From positions 127,612 to 164,273 of the forward strand of contig NW_019775560.1 of NCBI RefSeq assembly GCF_001039355.2: DNA of 36,662 nt, given 5' to 3'. The first letter of the stretch is position 1. Every line of letters starts with the position of its first letter. Of this stretch, positions 1 to 10,431 are shown one piece after another. The translations under genes and the position numbers were made by a program. This DNA is from Lingula anatina. Lineage: Eukaryota; Brachiopoda; Lingulata; Lingulida; Lingulidae. The notes below the pieces were generated by a model. The model worked only from the letters and a program-made list of their open reading frames with translations, was not told where the DNA came from and made no database searches.

Positions 1-840
1 TATTATTATTTCATTATTATATGAGGAAAGGGTAAATGTTGTAGGCCTACATCTGACATGTAAATATTAGTGTACTGTTTTTTTTTTTTTTTTTTTTCAA
101 TGAACGAATGGCTGAATGTACCAAATCATGTGAATTCATCAAAGAGAAGATCGTGATATTGTAAGGTTGCCTTTGTACATGTACCCAGCATGTAGAACGT
201 AAACAATTCCTGTTACCACGCAAATTTTAGCATCTGCTACAATGTATCGAACACGCTATGCCACGCATGCTATGGCCTAATAAATTTGGAGTGCTACCGT
301 TTACAAGTTCCCAAACTTCATATTTGATATAAAAAATTATGAACTTACGTTTATTCGTGGCCTTTTTAAGGCCGTCTGCCATCCGCTCTCGGCTTCATGT
401 GTTATTCACAATGTCTGATCTCGATTTAGACTCTATACATGTTGATCTAACATTTTTTCACAAATACATCGATGGTTGTGGATGTAAACAAACCCCCTCA
501 TTCCTGCTAATATTGTAACTTGTTTCATCATTTCAGACTCTACATTGATCGTGTTTCTTGCTTTCGATAAAATGAAATCATTTTCAACCCAAATCAGCTC
601 GGTATCCACTTTCAAGTTTAACAAGTAAAATCTAGATTAGTCTAAAGATTTCCTTCAATCTTGTAAAAACGCTCGTTTTCCATTTAGGGCGCATGCACGT
701 GANTCGATTTTTTAATGTAATTTTATATAGCTTAATTCTTAACTTATTCATTTCATAAGGAATACGTTTTTCAACAAAACATTTTTCATTAAATGTTTAC
801 AAGAATAGTATACTGATAGTTCCTTTAATTTATTTCTTAG
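1..840. other. No gene recognised; probably intron or upstream part of the kinase gene
   Basis: I see no coding exon that I can support here. There is a poly-T run near 79-97 and one ambiguous base at 703. Because the kinase exon starting at 841 is internal (acceptor TTCTTAG just before it), at least the right end of this stretch should be intron of that gene. The short open frames carry no recognisable motif. Confidence 0.5.
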
Positions 841-2736
841 GGACGCAATAGGGACCCTTTACAAAAACATGCCTCCAGAGGTATTGAGGGGTGGTGTCCC
901 CTCGTGGAGAGCAGATTATTACGCCTTGGGTGTCATGTTGTTCGAATTAATGGAGGGAAGGTAAGTAAGCAAAGGATGCAGTTCTGTAAATAATGGCTTT
1001 GAAGTGTTAATCTTCTCTATTAGAAAATATCAGGCCATGGGGGTATCAAGACATTTACTTACATTAGAATTGTACAAAATGTTGGAACGTTTTAGACGTT
1101 TTGTGACAATTTTACTCGATTTATTTAGACACCCACTTTGGACTGAATTGCCAACTAGAGCAGAAGCCAGAAGCAAAATCCTCCAAGGCACTATCATCTA
1201 CACAGATACAGAGCACGTCTTCAGGGATCTGATTGACAGATTAGTCTGGTAGGCAATTATACATTACGATTTGTAAATATTTGGGCTGTAAATTATTTAA
1301 TGGAATATCGTGGCCAAATCTACGCCGTTTAAGCATCACACAATGCACTTTTTGTTTTTAAATTATGTTTACTTCGTAGAAATCGTTTGCAGTCATCTTC
1401 AATTCTCCCCATCTTTTCTCATAATAAACTGTCAACTCAGATTGAACTATTTCTCTCTGTTACATTTCAGCAATATGGAGCAGAGAATTGACAGCATGAC
1501 TGGCCTTTTCAGTCATCGGTACCTATTTCATCAACATTTTTCTTCCTGCAAGGCTACATATTTATTTTACTTTTCTTAACCATTTCTTTTAGAAAAATCA
1601 CTTAATTTTCATTCTCATAAATTATAAATTTTGAAATGAATCTATATTCTATCACCATATTCATTTTTTAGATTGTTACCGGGAATAATTAACTAAACCC
1701 AGGTGGCTGGTTCAAAGTTTAGTTCATTCTGACTTCCAAACCAAAATAGTATAAAATAAAAACCCCAAAAGAGATATACAGCAATATTTACAATATAGTA
1801 AAAAATAAATAAATTATACAGACAATTATACTGACAATCTTACTGACAATTTAACATGTTTTTGTTAAATTAAGAAATACTAGTCTTGCTATAAATGACA
1901 AGTATATAGATTTACACAGCGCTAACTCGTACATACCCCAATTTCCTAGAGGGGGTTATAATTGACTAAGACGGAGAATAAACTAGATGACTCTGTAATC
2001 TGAGGCTGAAAGAAAAAATTGAATAAGAGTAGTGGAAAATACATCTATAGTAAATATGATAGGAAATACGATCAGAAAGAAATACCAGAGCAACTAACTT
2101 ACCAACACAAGCCTCAGTCGTTCCACCTACTAGTGCTCGAAATTGGCGCGCACAGATTTTATATAGTAAAAGGTCACGTGATAGAAGATAAGTTGTCAAA
2201 GGATGTGAAGGTACTTAGGAGTCACGAGTGTGAACGTAGAAGTAGTCAGAGAACCAATTATATCACTAGGTCACAAAATTATCTTATATAATCATTTATT
2301 CATTTCTTTATTTATTTAATTCTAGTTGGCTCTGTGACTACTACGTGAATAATTTTCCAACCGATATGGTCACCTCTCCCATTTTAGACATTGCTCAGGT
2401 AATGTCTGGTTTTATTATACTGACCAATTCTAATAAAGTAGATTCTCGCTGGTTTTTTAGAGTGAACCTTCACCGACTTCATGCAGTCTGTATATTATAT
2501 CGTCAAAAATACCAAACGTTAACGTCTCTGTAATCTATGTAATGGAAAAAGTTGGGATCTATTTTCTGGTAACATTTACTAAAACATATTATGCATTCTT
2601 GTGACATAGAGATATACTTTACTGATTAATTATATTTAACTTTTTGTCATAATAGGAAGTGTTGGAGGAAGAACAGCTGGAGATGGGTCCTCTGACAGCA
2701 AACAGCGGCGTCCGCAATATTGTCGGCGATGGCTAG
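841..2736 (+). CDS. AGC-type Ser/Thr protein kinase, C-terminal exons (5' part outside window)
   Basis: Five exons join in one frame: 841-960, 1129-1248, 1471-1518, 2326-2398 and 2656-2736 (stop TAG). All introns are GT-AG and the phases match at every join. Exon 1 encodes the end of the activation segment (MPPEVL, an APE-like motif) and helix F (DYYALGVMLFELMEGR). This resembles the DWWALGV.MFEM..GR stretch of PKC-type AGC kinases. Exon 3 reads NMEQRIDS and, joined to exon 4, ends in SHRWL, the usual closing part of a kinase lobe (compare DPxxRLxx...HPWL). A short tail follows, ending GVRNIVGDG. The ATP loop, HRD and DFG motifs lie outside the window, so catalytic competence cannot be judged. 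Unusual residues are DYY instead of DW(W) and PPE instead of APE. Kinase assignment is firm; the aPKC-like subfamily is a guess. Confidence 0.78.
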
Positions 2737-3596
2737 GAGACTGCTGTAAACCGCAGGCCGCTTCAACGCCTTCCTCAAGTTTCACGATTAATTTTGAAGT
2801 AGCCGACTATATGAAACTATCCAACTCATTCCAATTATAACCGACTTCATAATTTTAGCCTGCAACAGATCAGAACGATTAATTAATTAATATCTGCTAC
2901 AAATATCTCTTTTAATAAATGTTGAAAAAATCAAGAGGAAGATGATTCTAATACTTTTTTCCTTACTCCTGCATTATTTATCATATAAGATAAAAAAATT
3001 AAGCTAATTTTTTAACATTAAAATAGAATTTGGTCATTAATACCATTTTATGTGACAGAATAAGTGTCACATAATTTTTAAAATCAGCTTAAAATCAGTA
3101 AGCGTGTTACTAAATTGTCCTGTAAATTGTTTTGATAACCTGCACAGAAAAGATTAATAAATTTCTTGAAACTGAAATTCATTTCTCTTGAGGACCAATC
3201 TTTCTCAACGGGACCTAATTTTCAGAGGTTGGGTAAAAACAATTTGTCCGGCCAAAACAGGCCTAGCTTACCAGTAGATGTATGCAAGCTGGGCTGTCAC
3301 TTTGATTGGTTAGAAAACGATTGTCGCTCCATGATATAAAAAATCGAGTGCATAAATTTTAAAACTACATCAAAACGATCTTGCAGTACCATACTAGTCT
3401 GCCATAAAGAAAAAAATTTAAAAAAAAAAAAGAAAAAAAATCAAAATCGGTTAAAGTATTCAAAACTAATTTTGCAATTTATATTCTTCGTTTTATTTCT
3501 CTGTCACATAGAAAAATTGGAAAACGCATTTTGCAACCGCAACGTATTTTTCGAGCAGGTATTTTCTAAGACGATAAAACGATTTGAAATACTAAA
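2737..3596. other. Intergenic; kinase 3' flank, no gene seen
   Basis: This AT-rich stretch follows the kinase stop codon and precedes the LINE. AATAAA-type signals occur near 2914 and 3154 and may serve the kinase transcript. A poly-A-rich run lies around 3409-3440. No reading frame here has recognisable content. Confidence 0.45.
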
Positions 3597-3932
3597 GCCC
3601 CTATTTCACACAGACCACGAATCCCACGAATGGCCAGGAATTGACAAATTTCAGGATTCGTGGTTGAATCGTAATCAGTTCGTGAAGTTCTTAAGGATTC
3701 GTATATAATCGTAGTCAGATCTTGCACTTCTTGACCAACAGGAATTAGTGTCAAAAACTTTGATGCCCCTATTTTACACAGACCACGAATCCCACGAATC
3801 GCCAGGAATTGAAAATTTCAGGATTCGTGGTTGAATCGTAATCAGTTCGTGGAGTTCTTAACAGATTCGTATATAATCGTAGTCAGATCTTGCAATTCTT
3901 GATCAATCGGGAATTCGTGGCAAAAATTTTGA
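3597..3932 (+). repeat. Two direct tandem units (169-bp period) at the LINE 5' end
   Basis: Unit 1 (3597-3765) and unit 2 (3766 to about 3932) both begin GCCCCTATTT followed by ACACAGACCACGAATCC, and share most of their length, including ATTCGTGGTTGAATCGTAAT. Each unit contains several short copies of ATTCGTGG or its complement. The units sit immediately upstream of ORF1, where mouse L1 elements carry promoter monomers. A promoter role here is inference from position only. The left edge of unit 1 may be a truncation point. Confidence 0.8.
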
Positions 3933-3985
3933 GCTGTTTAAAATTTTGGCCACGAACTCCGAAGAAAAAACAAAATGACAGGACA

Positions 3986-4924
3986 ATGGATACTCCGGAT
4001 TTGCAGATTGACAAGAGACAAAGACATGAATCAAATCCCTCACCGGGAAATAATGACATAGCAAAGAAACTCAGGATGGGCAGCCCACTATGCCTCGAAG
4101 ACTACACAAGCGCAAACGAACATTCGGGCGAAATCAGCCCAGATGACACCTCACCATCTATAGAAGGTACGAGTAAATTTCAAACGATACTATCTACAAT
4201 AGATAAACGCCTCGCGTCCATTGACAAAATTGCAGCTATGTCGGAAGCAAACCAAAGTATCCTACACGAACTATTGAATAAAGTCAGTGACCTTACTTTA
4301 AGTTTAACTTTGACGCAAAATGAAGTGGATACGCTGAAGAAGGAAAATGAACAATTAAAAGAAAGGATCAAAGTCATTGAAAATAAATCAAATATAAATA
4401 CTGAGCGCCAAAAGGTTGTAGACGCGGAATTGTTAGAGATGAGAACACGCAGTATGAGAGACAATCTTTTGATATATAACGTTGAGGAAAAACAGAATGA
4501 AACGCCCACTGAAACGGAGAACGCTTTTTATAACTTTCTAGAAACTCAGCTCTCTATTCCAAACCCAAGACATTCAGTAAAGATTGACCGGATTCATAGA
4601 GTGGGACCACAGAACAAACAGGGAAAAATAAGGCCTATTATCGCCAAATTCAACCCCTACAAAGGTAGAATGCTTGTCATGAACAGCGCCTACAGGCTTA
4701 GGGGTAAGAAAAATTCAGCTGGTCTCCACTACGGCATCTCAGAACAATTTCCGCATGAAATTGAGCGACGACGCAAGGAGTTGTACCCAGTCCTGAAGAG
4801 AGCCAAGGCCGCAGGGGACAAAACCGCTAAATTGATAGTGGACAAACTCAAAGTACGAGTGAATGGGACGCAACGAATCATCAAAGATCCTAGCGAAATA
4901 CCCGAAGGCGCTTCGTTTGGGTAA
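3986..4924 (+). CDS. LINE ORF1 protein (L1 ORF1p-like, RNA-binding)
   Basis: The predicted protein is 312 aa from the ATG at 3986. The frame is open further upstream, but only with a TTG start inside the 5' repeat, so I chose the first ATG. Residues about 64-148 form a long helical, coiled-coil-like region (LKKENEQLKERIKVIENK). An RRM-like part begins at RDNLLIYNVEE (about residue 158) and a basic C-terminal domain follows (IERRRKELYPVLKRAKAAGD). This order, coiled coil then RRM then CTD, is that of L1 ORF1p, which trimerises and coats the element RNA. The frame is intact, in keeping with the intact ORF2 461 bp downstream. Confidence 0.82.
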   Translation: MDTPDLQIDKRQRHESNPSPGNNDIAKKLRMGSPLCLEDYTSANEHSGEISPDDTSPSIEGTSKFQTILSTIDKRLASIDKIAAMSEANQSILHELLNKVSDLTLSLTLTQNEVDTLKKENEQLKERIKVIENKSNINTERQKVVDAELLEMRTRSMRDNLLIYNVEEKQNETPTETENAFYNFLETQLSIPNPRHSVKIDRIHRVGPQNKQGKIRPIIAKFNPYKGRMLVMNSAYRLRGKKNSAGLHYGISEQFPHEIERRRKELYPVLKRAKAAGDKTAKLIVDKLKVRVNGTQRIIKDPSEIPEGASFG

Positions 4925-5385
4925 TTACTGTGCACTTCATCTATTTCATGGTAACATTGGAGTAGTTGTGATGAGTTGCGTAATGTACACGGTGGAGATG
5001 ACTTACTTTCAGAAGTAAGCCAACGTGGAAGGACATGCAACGGACCGATTAGTAACATGTTTAGTATTTCTTCGTCGGGTTTATCTATATATATATATTT
5101 GTTACATGTATTATTATGCTGATGTAGCTACTGACATTTGAAGGTATATATGCCGAGCAACAGCAGGGCGTGGCTCTTCTATCCTTTGATATTTCAATGT
5201 TTTTGTGTTTTGATTTGTGTTATAGCTGATGTATGTACGAAGGAGCGAATGGTGAGTGAGTGTGATATCGATTATCAACTAACGTACGCATGTTATTTAA
5301 TTCTAATAACCGGAGAATATTTATATTCTATATATAGTAATGCAGCTATTAAGGTATTATCTTATCATTATCATCTGTAAATGTA

Positions 5386-8300
5386 ATGGACAGCGAGTTG
5401 ACTATTTTCACATTGAATTGCCAGGGCTTAAGAGATAGAGCCAAAAGGAAAGATGTGTTTAGATACTTGAGAAACTTAAATCATAATATATACTGCATTC
5501 AAGATAGTCATTTCACGAAAGAAATGGAGAACGAAGTAAGAAATATGTGGGGCTTTGATTGTTTCTTCAGCTCTTATAAGTCAAATAGTAGGGGAGTAGG
5601 TATACTGATAAATAATAATTTTGAATTTAAACCAATTAAAGAGAAACGAGACGAAAATGGAAACTACATTCTACTCGAGGCACTAATAGAAAATAGGAAA
5701 GTTCTCATCTGTTCGGTATATGGCCCTAATACGGATAAACCTGAATTTTTTGACTCCCTTTTTACCAATATAGAAACTTTTGAGTGTGAAAACATTATAA
5801 TATGTGGAGATTTTAATCTGGTGCTAGATCCGGCCAAGGACTATCAAAACTACAGACATGTAAATAACCCTAATGCCAGAAACAAACTTTTGGAAATGAA
5901 GGAGAGTTATAACCTCATTGATTCGTATAGACAGTTACATCCGAATATTAATAAGTATACGTGGCGACGACGAACACCCTTTCAGCAAGCTCGACTAGAC
6001 TACTTTTTAACCTCAGAAATCTTGTTACGTAGCACTAAATCGTGTTATATTAAGCCCGGCTATAGGACTGATCACTCGGCTGTAGTGCTGTCACTTACCT
6101 TCCACGCGTACGTTAAGGGTAGGGGCTTCTGGAAATTCAATAATTCCTTACTGCACGATATCACATATATCGAAGCAATTAGAAGTAAAATTATAGAGGT
6201 TAAAAAACAGTACGCTGCCCCTGTATATAATTTAAAAAACTTCCAAAATATACCGGACAGAGAAATCCATTTTACGGTAAATGATCAGCTATTTTTTGAA
6301 ACCCTTTTGATGGAAATTAGGGGTAAGACAATTTCGTATGCGTCTTACCAAAAAAAGAAAAAGTCAGAAATAGAAAAGAAGTTAGTTAAGGAAATTGAAC
6401 TTTTAGAAAATATAACTTGCGAGGCCAATATTCAGACTTTAAGACAAAAGCAAAAAGAATTGGAGGAAGTACGAAAAGAAAAATTACAAGGCGCATTTAT
6501 TAGATCTAGAGCTAAGTGGGTGGAGGAAGGCGAAAAACCAACTAAATATTTTTGTGGTCTAGAATCGAGAAATTTTACCAATAAACTGATTCCAAGAATT
6601 CAGCTAGACGATGGCACAATTATTGTTAACCAGGGGAAGATACTAGAAAATACCAAAAAATTTTATGAAAATCTGTATGCATGCCGGGAGCATAACATAG
6701 AAGATGTTAACCTAGATAATGAGGTAACCCTTAACGATGTTTATAAACTCAGCAATCTGGAAGCTGCAGAATTGGAAGGGCCCATTACGGAGGCAGAAGC
6801 AGCACAAACATTATCTAAAATGAAATCGAACAAATCCCCGGGAACTGACGGCTTTTCAGTTGAATTCTATAAGGTATTTTGGAGACAACTAAGCTCTTTT
6901 GTTGTCAGGTCAATTAATTTTGCTTACGAAACTGGCCAGTTATCGGTGACGCAAAAACAAGGTATAATCACTTGCCTCCCAAAGGGAGATAAACCACGCC
7001 ACTTTCTTAAAAACTGGCGCCCCATATCACTTCTCAATACTATATACAAGATCGCCTCGGGTTCGATAGCTGCTAGGGTAAAACTAGTGTTAGATAAATT
7101 AATATATCCGGAACAAACCGGATTCATGGCTGGTAGATATATCGGAGAGAACACGCGACTTATATACGATGCAATGCAGTATACTGAGGAAGAAAATATT
7201 CCTGGGTTACTGTTATTAATTGACTTTGAAAAGGCATTCGATTCCTTGTCTTGGTCATTCATTCAAAAGGTTCTGACCTTTTTTAACTTTGGTGATTCAG
7301 TCAGGAGATGGGTATCATTGTTCTACAATGACATCTCTGCTACAGTAAATCAAGGGGGGAATATGTCGGAATTCTTTAAAATTAATAGAGGATGCCGTCA
7401 GGGGGATCCCCTCTCACCCTATCTCTTTATTCTATGCGCCGAAATATTGGCGGCGTTTATAAGAAACAATGACAATATAAAGGGTATTAATATAGGTGCA
7501 AAAGAATTAAAAATTTCATTATATGCAGATGACACTACTCTTATACTTGACGGGAGTGAAAAGTCACTGAATGAATGTATGTTTGTCTTGGATAAATTTT
7601 CGAAGATCTCCGGTCTGCATATTAATCTCTCTAAAACTGAAGTTATATGGATTGGGTCAAAGCGATACTCTAAAGATATCCTCTGCCCAAAATATAGATT
7701 AGATTGGGGAAAAACTAGTTTTAAAATGCTAGGGATAGAATTTGATGTAGATTTAGGTAAGATAACGAAGCAAAATATGGAGACCAAGTTAACTTCCATG
7801 AAAAAAATATTTAATCAGTGGAGAGTAAGAAATATAACACCAATTGGTAAAATAACAGTAATAAAAACATTAGCCTTGCCGGTATTGAACCATATATTTA
7901 TATCGCTCCCAAACCCAGAGGAAAAACAGATTAAAGAATTAGAAAAGTGTCTTTTTTCTTTTCTCTGGAATAATAAACCTGATAAAATTAAAAGAAATAT
8001 CATTATAAGAGATTATAAAGCTGGGGGCTTGAGGATGGTAAGCGTGAGGCATTTTATAAAATCGTTAAAAATTTCATGGGTAAGAAGACTTATGTTCGAA
8101 AATAAAGAATGGAAAAATATTATATCCAAATATGTAGACACTGAAAAACTAATCACATGTGGTACAGAATATATCTCAAAAATCTTGAAAAACATAAAAA
8201 ATAGGTTCTGGATTGATGCCTTAGCAGCCTGGAAAGAACTCTGTGGTACAATAATGGCCAATAAAATCAAGGATTTTGGTAACATTCCACTCTTTCTAAA

Positions 8301-9144
8301 TGAAAATATACTTATTGGAAATAAACCTGTCTTCTATACATCGTGGTATGACAAAAACATTAGATTTGTTAATGATCTACTCCTGGACTCTGGGGAGTTC
8401 TATGACTTCACTGCGTTCAGGGATATCCACGGTATTGACACAAATTTTGTCGAATACCATGGAATTATCTCAGCCATAAAAGAATGGCTTGGTGGTATTC
8501 CTGAAAAATTAAGTAAAATGGCCACTCCTTTAATTCCTGATTATATATTGTTGCTCTCAGGTTGTTCAAAAGGCTCAAAGATTTATTATAAAACTTTAAG
8601 TAAAGTAGGTGTTCTTGAGATGTCAAAAGGTATGAATAAATGGAAGGAGTTGTTAAATTTGGAAGAAAATGAATGCCCGAAGATTTTTGAACTTCCTTTC
8701 ACAATAACAAAAGATTCAAAGCTTCACTGGTTCCAATTTCGAATTAATCATAATATCCTTACCACAAATTCACTGCTTTTCAAATATAAAATGGTCGACA
8801 ACAGTATATGTTCCCTGTGCAAAGGAGCTGAAGAAACAACAGAGCATTTATTCTGGAATTGTGCGGTTACCCAAAAATTATTGACCGACTTGGTAGAATA
8901 TATATTATCTAATACTCAAGTTACTCTACCTGTCTCAAAACGGAATTGCTTAGTCGGCTCTACGAGCCTCTCTCCAATTATTAATCTCATTATGTTGCAA
9001 TTTAAATTTTATATTTATTTAAGAAGATGTTCACAGGGTAAACCAACATTAGGAGGTTTGATTTCATCGCTTAGATATCTGGTGAAAACAGATAAGTCAA
9101 TCTGTCAGTACAATTCAAATATAATTAAGTTATTTTCAATTTGA
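5386..9144 (+). CDS. LINE ORF2: endonuclease and reverse transcriptase polyprotein
   Basis: This is a 1252-aa open frame from an ATG at 5386. The N-terminal APE-type endonuclease (about 1-235) shows TLNCQGLRD (N11), CIQDSHF (D40 where many family members have Glu), SVYGPN (Y112), IICGDFN (D142, N144), RLDYF (D205) and TDHS (D229, H230). The reverse transcriptase shows KSPGTDGFS, PKGDKPRHFLKNWRPISLL, LLIDFEKAFD (D613), GCRQGDPLSPYLF and SLYADD (D715, D716). Near the C terminus a knuckle C1142-x2-C1145-x8-H1154-x4-C1159 is visible. The enzyme would nick target DNA and copy the element RNA onto it (target-primed reverse transcription). Length and order match L1/Tx1-type ORF2. No internal stop is present. 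Confidence 0.93.
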   Translation: MDSELTIFTLNCQGLRDRAKRKDVFRYLRNLNHNIYCIQDSHFTKEMENEVRNMWGFDCFFSSYKSNSRGVGILINNNFEFKPIKEKRDENGNYILLEALIENRKVLICSVYGPNTDKPEFFDSLFTNIETFECENIIICGDFNLVLDPAKDYQNYRHVNNPNARNKLLEMKESYNLIDSYRQLHPNINKYTWRRRTPFQQARLDYFLTSEILLRSTKSCYIKPGYRTDHSAVVLSLTFHAYVKGRGFWKFNNSLLHDITYIEAIRSKIIEVKKQYAAPVYNLKNFQNIPDREIHFTVNDQLFFETLLMEIRGKTISYASYQKKKKSEIEKKLVKEIELLENITCEANIQTLRQKQKELEEVRKEKLQGAFIRSRAKWVEEGEKPTKYFCGLESRNFTNKLIPRIQLDDGTIIVNQGKILENTKKFYENLYACREHNIEDVNLDNEVTLNDVYKLSNLEAAELEGPITEAEAAQTLSKMKSNKSPGTDGFSVEFYKVFWRQLSSFVVRSINFAYETGQLSVTQKQGIITCLPKGDKPRHFLKNWRPISLLNTIYKIASGSIAARVKLVLDKLIYPEQTGFMAGRYIGENTRLIYDAMQYTEEENIPGLLLLIDFEKAFDSLSWSFIQKVLTFFNFGDSVRRWVSLFYNDISATVNQGGNMSEFFKINRGCRQGDPLSPYLFILCAEILAAFIRNNDNIKGINIGAKELKISLYADDTTLILDGSEKSLNECMFVLDKFSKISGLHINLSKTEVIWIGSKRYSKDILCPKYRLDWGKTSFKMLGIEFDVDLGKITKQNMETKLTSMKKIFNQWRVRNITPIGKITVIKTLALPVLNHIFISLPNPEEKQIKELEKCLFSFLWNNKPDKIKRNIIIRDYKAGGLRMVSVRHFIKSLKISWVRRLMFENKEWKNIISKYVDTEKLITCGTEYISKILKNIKNRFWIDALAAWKELCGTIMANKIKDFGNIPLFLNENILIGNKPVFYTSWYDKNIRFVNDLLLDSGEFYDFTAFRDIHGIDTNFVEYHGIISAIKEWLGGIPEKLSKMATPLIPDYILLLSGCSKGSKIYYKTLSKVGVLEMSKGMNKWKELLNLEENECPKIFELPFTITKDSKLHWFQFRINHNILTTNSLLFKYKMVDNSICSLCKGAEETTEHLFWNCAVTQKLLTDLVEYILSNTQVTLPVSKRNCLVGSTSLSPIINLIMLQFKFYIYLRRCSQGKPTLGGLISSLRYLVKTDKSICQYNSNIIKLFSI

Positions 9145-9286
9145 ATATTTAGCGTATGATGTAATTAACTAAAAAGTGTTATATAGCATAACATCTCTTA
9201 TGTGTGAGTGTGTGAGCGAGTGTCTGTTTGTTTGTTTTTGTATTGTCATGTATTCGTGATGTATTGTGTCAATAAAAAAAAAAATT

Positions 9287-10431
9287 CTGAACGGACACTA
9301 TTTTAAAAGAATAGTTGCAGAGAAGCGTAAAATGGACAACAAAGGGCTGCCAGAATAAGCGCTGGCGGAAAATTGAAGGGGGGTTCGAATCGGAAGACAG
9401 ATTATAAATCTGCCTATAGGTTAAGGTTAAAGGAACCGGAATAATTCCACGGTTGCGGCAGTTAAATAACTTATCTGAGTGAAGCAAAAATACTGGTAAA
9501 ATGGAGTATAAATATTTGATGATTTTTTATATTTTCAGCTCGATTAAAAGGACCCTCAGTGTCAATGCACATCTTCTAATTTCAATTTGACATAACTAAT
9601 GTAAAGCGTAGTAGATCACGTAAAATCATAAGATCACTGAACATATATTCATAGTTTGAATCATTCACGTTTATTTAATGCATATAGTTAATCAAATGAA
9701 ATTTCTATCTCAAAAATATCAGAGATATTATAATCTTATAATTGTAATCTGTATTTTTAATTACATACATTCAGTACGTGAAAAAATGTGACTTCACAAT
9801 TTATGATATTTTCACCCAGAAGAAGTAGGGTGCATTGACATTTACGCTTTAAAAATGATGAATACGAAGTCGGATGCCACTTAACTTTTATCATGCATTA
9901 TCTGTCTATAATTTTGGTAATATTAAGATTTTTCTGCACAGCTGCTATGTGCTGCTATTGCTAATTTATACAAATGATCAACAAATATGCTCAAAATACG
10001 GACACCGTTGTATACTTCTAGGTTGGACAGTGCGTAAATGCTACTTTCCAGATTCGCGGTCAAAATATTTACGTGAAAATCGCTATGAGGAAATCCAACG
10101 CTGACAACAATAACCATTTTCAATCATTTCATACTCACTCGTTGCTTGCTCAGGTACATTCTGCCGATTTCTGGGGAGTCTCACTCTTTAATAACAGACC
10201 CAAATCTCATACCAGACATTCTTGTACATGTATCCCAAAAAGTTAGACAATGACAATGCAGTAATATTTATTAATTATGATGAAATGTAGTTTTTGGTTT
10301 TTGGCAGTGTAACTCAGAGTATCTACTGTTATAGAAGAGAAGAACGTATCTTCAGAGTTGTGACACCCAGAAGGACAGCTAGCATAAGTTTTATGTTAGA
10401 TCCGAGCCAGGGTGGCCATGCCCAGCGTATG
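9287..10431. other. Intergenic; no gene seen
   Basis: Nothing recognisable lies between the LINE tail and the NXPE-like stop codon. Short open frames here lack motifs. A TTTATT at 10267-10272 reads AATAAA on the minus strand, 160 bp past the NXPE-like stop, and is a fair candidate polyadenylation signal for that gene. Confidence 0.45.

Larger units (their letters stand above)
3597..9286 (+). mobile_element. L1-like non-LTR retrotransposon (LINE), apparently full length with both ORFs open
   Basis: The element has two tandem 5' units (3597 to about 3932), ORF1 (3986-4924), a 461-bp spacer, ORF2 (5386-9144), a short 3' UTR and an A-rich tail (AATAAAAAAAAAAA near 9272-9285). ORF1 is of the coiled-coil plus RNA-binding type and ORF2 has an apurinic-type endonuclease, a reverse transcriptase and a C-terminal CCHC knuckle. 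This is the architecture of the L1/Tx1 group of LINEs. Neither ORF has a stop or frameshift, which suggests a recent insertion. I found no convincing target-site duplication by eye, so both outer ends are approximate. Confidence 0.88.

Noticed and set aside
1966-2291. Overlapping 77- and 90-codon frames on both strands in a kinase intron
   Set aside because: No domain, and they sit between two exons that join cleanly in phase; taken as chance frames.
3890-3985. Upstream extension of LINE ORF1
   Set aside because: The frame is open but starts with TTG inside the 5' tandem unit; the ATG at 3986 is a better start.
5138-5380. 80-codon open frame between LINE ORF1 and ORF2
   Set aside because: It starts with TTG, has no recognisable domain and sits in an AT-rich spacer; the family has no third ORF there.
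3597-9286. Target-site duplication for the LINE
   Set aside because: I compared the bases before 3597 with those after the A tail and found no convincing direct repeat, so none is claimed.
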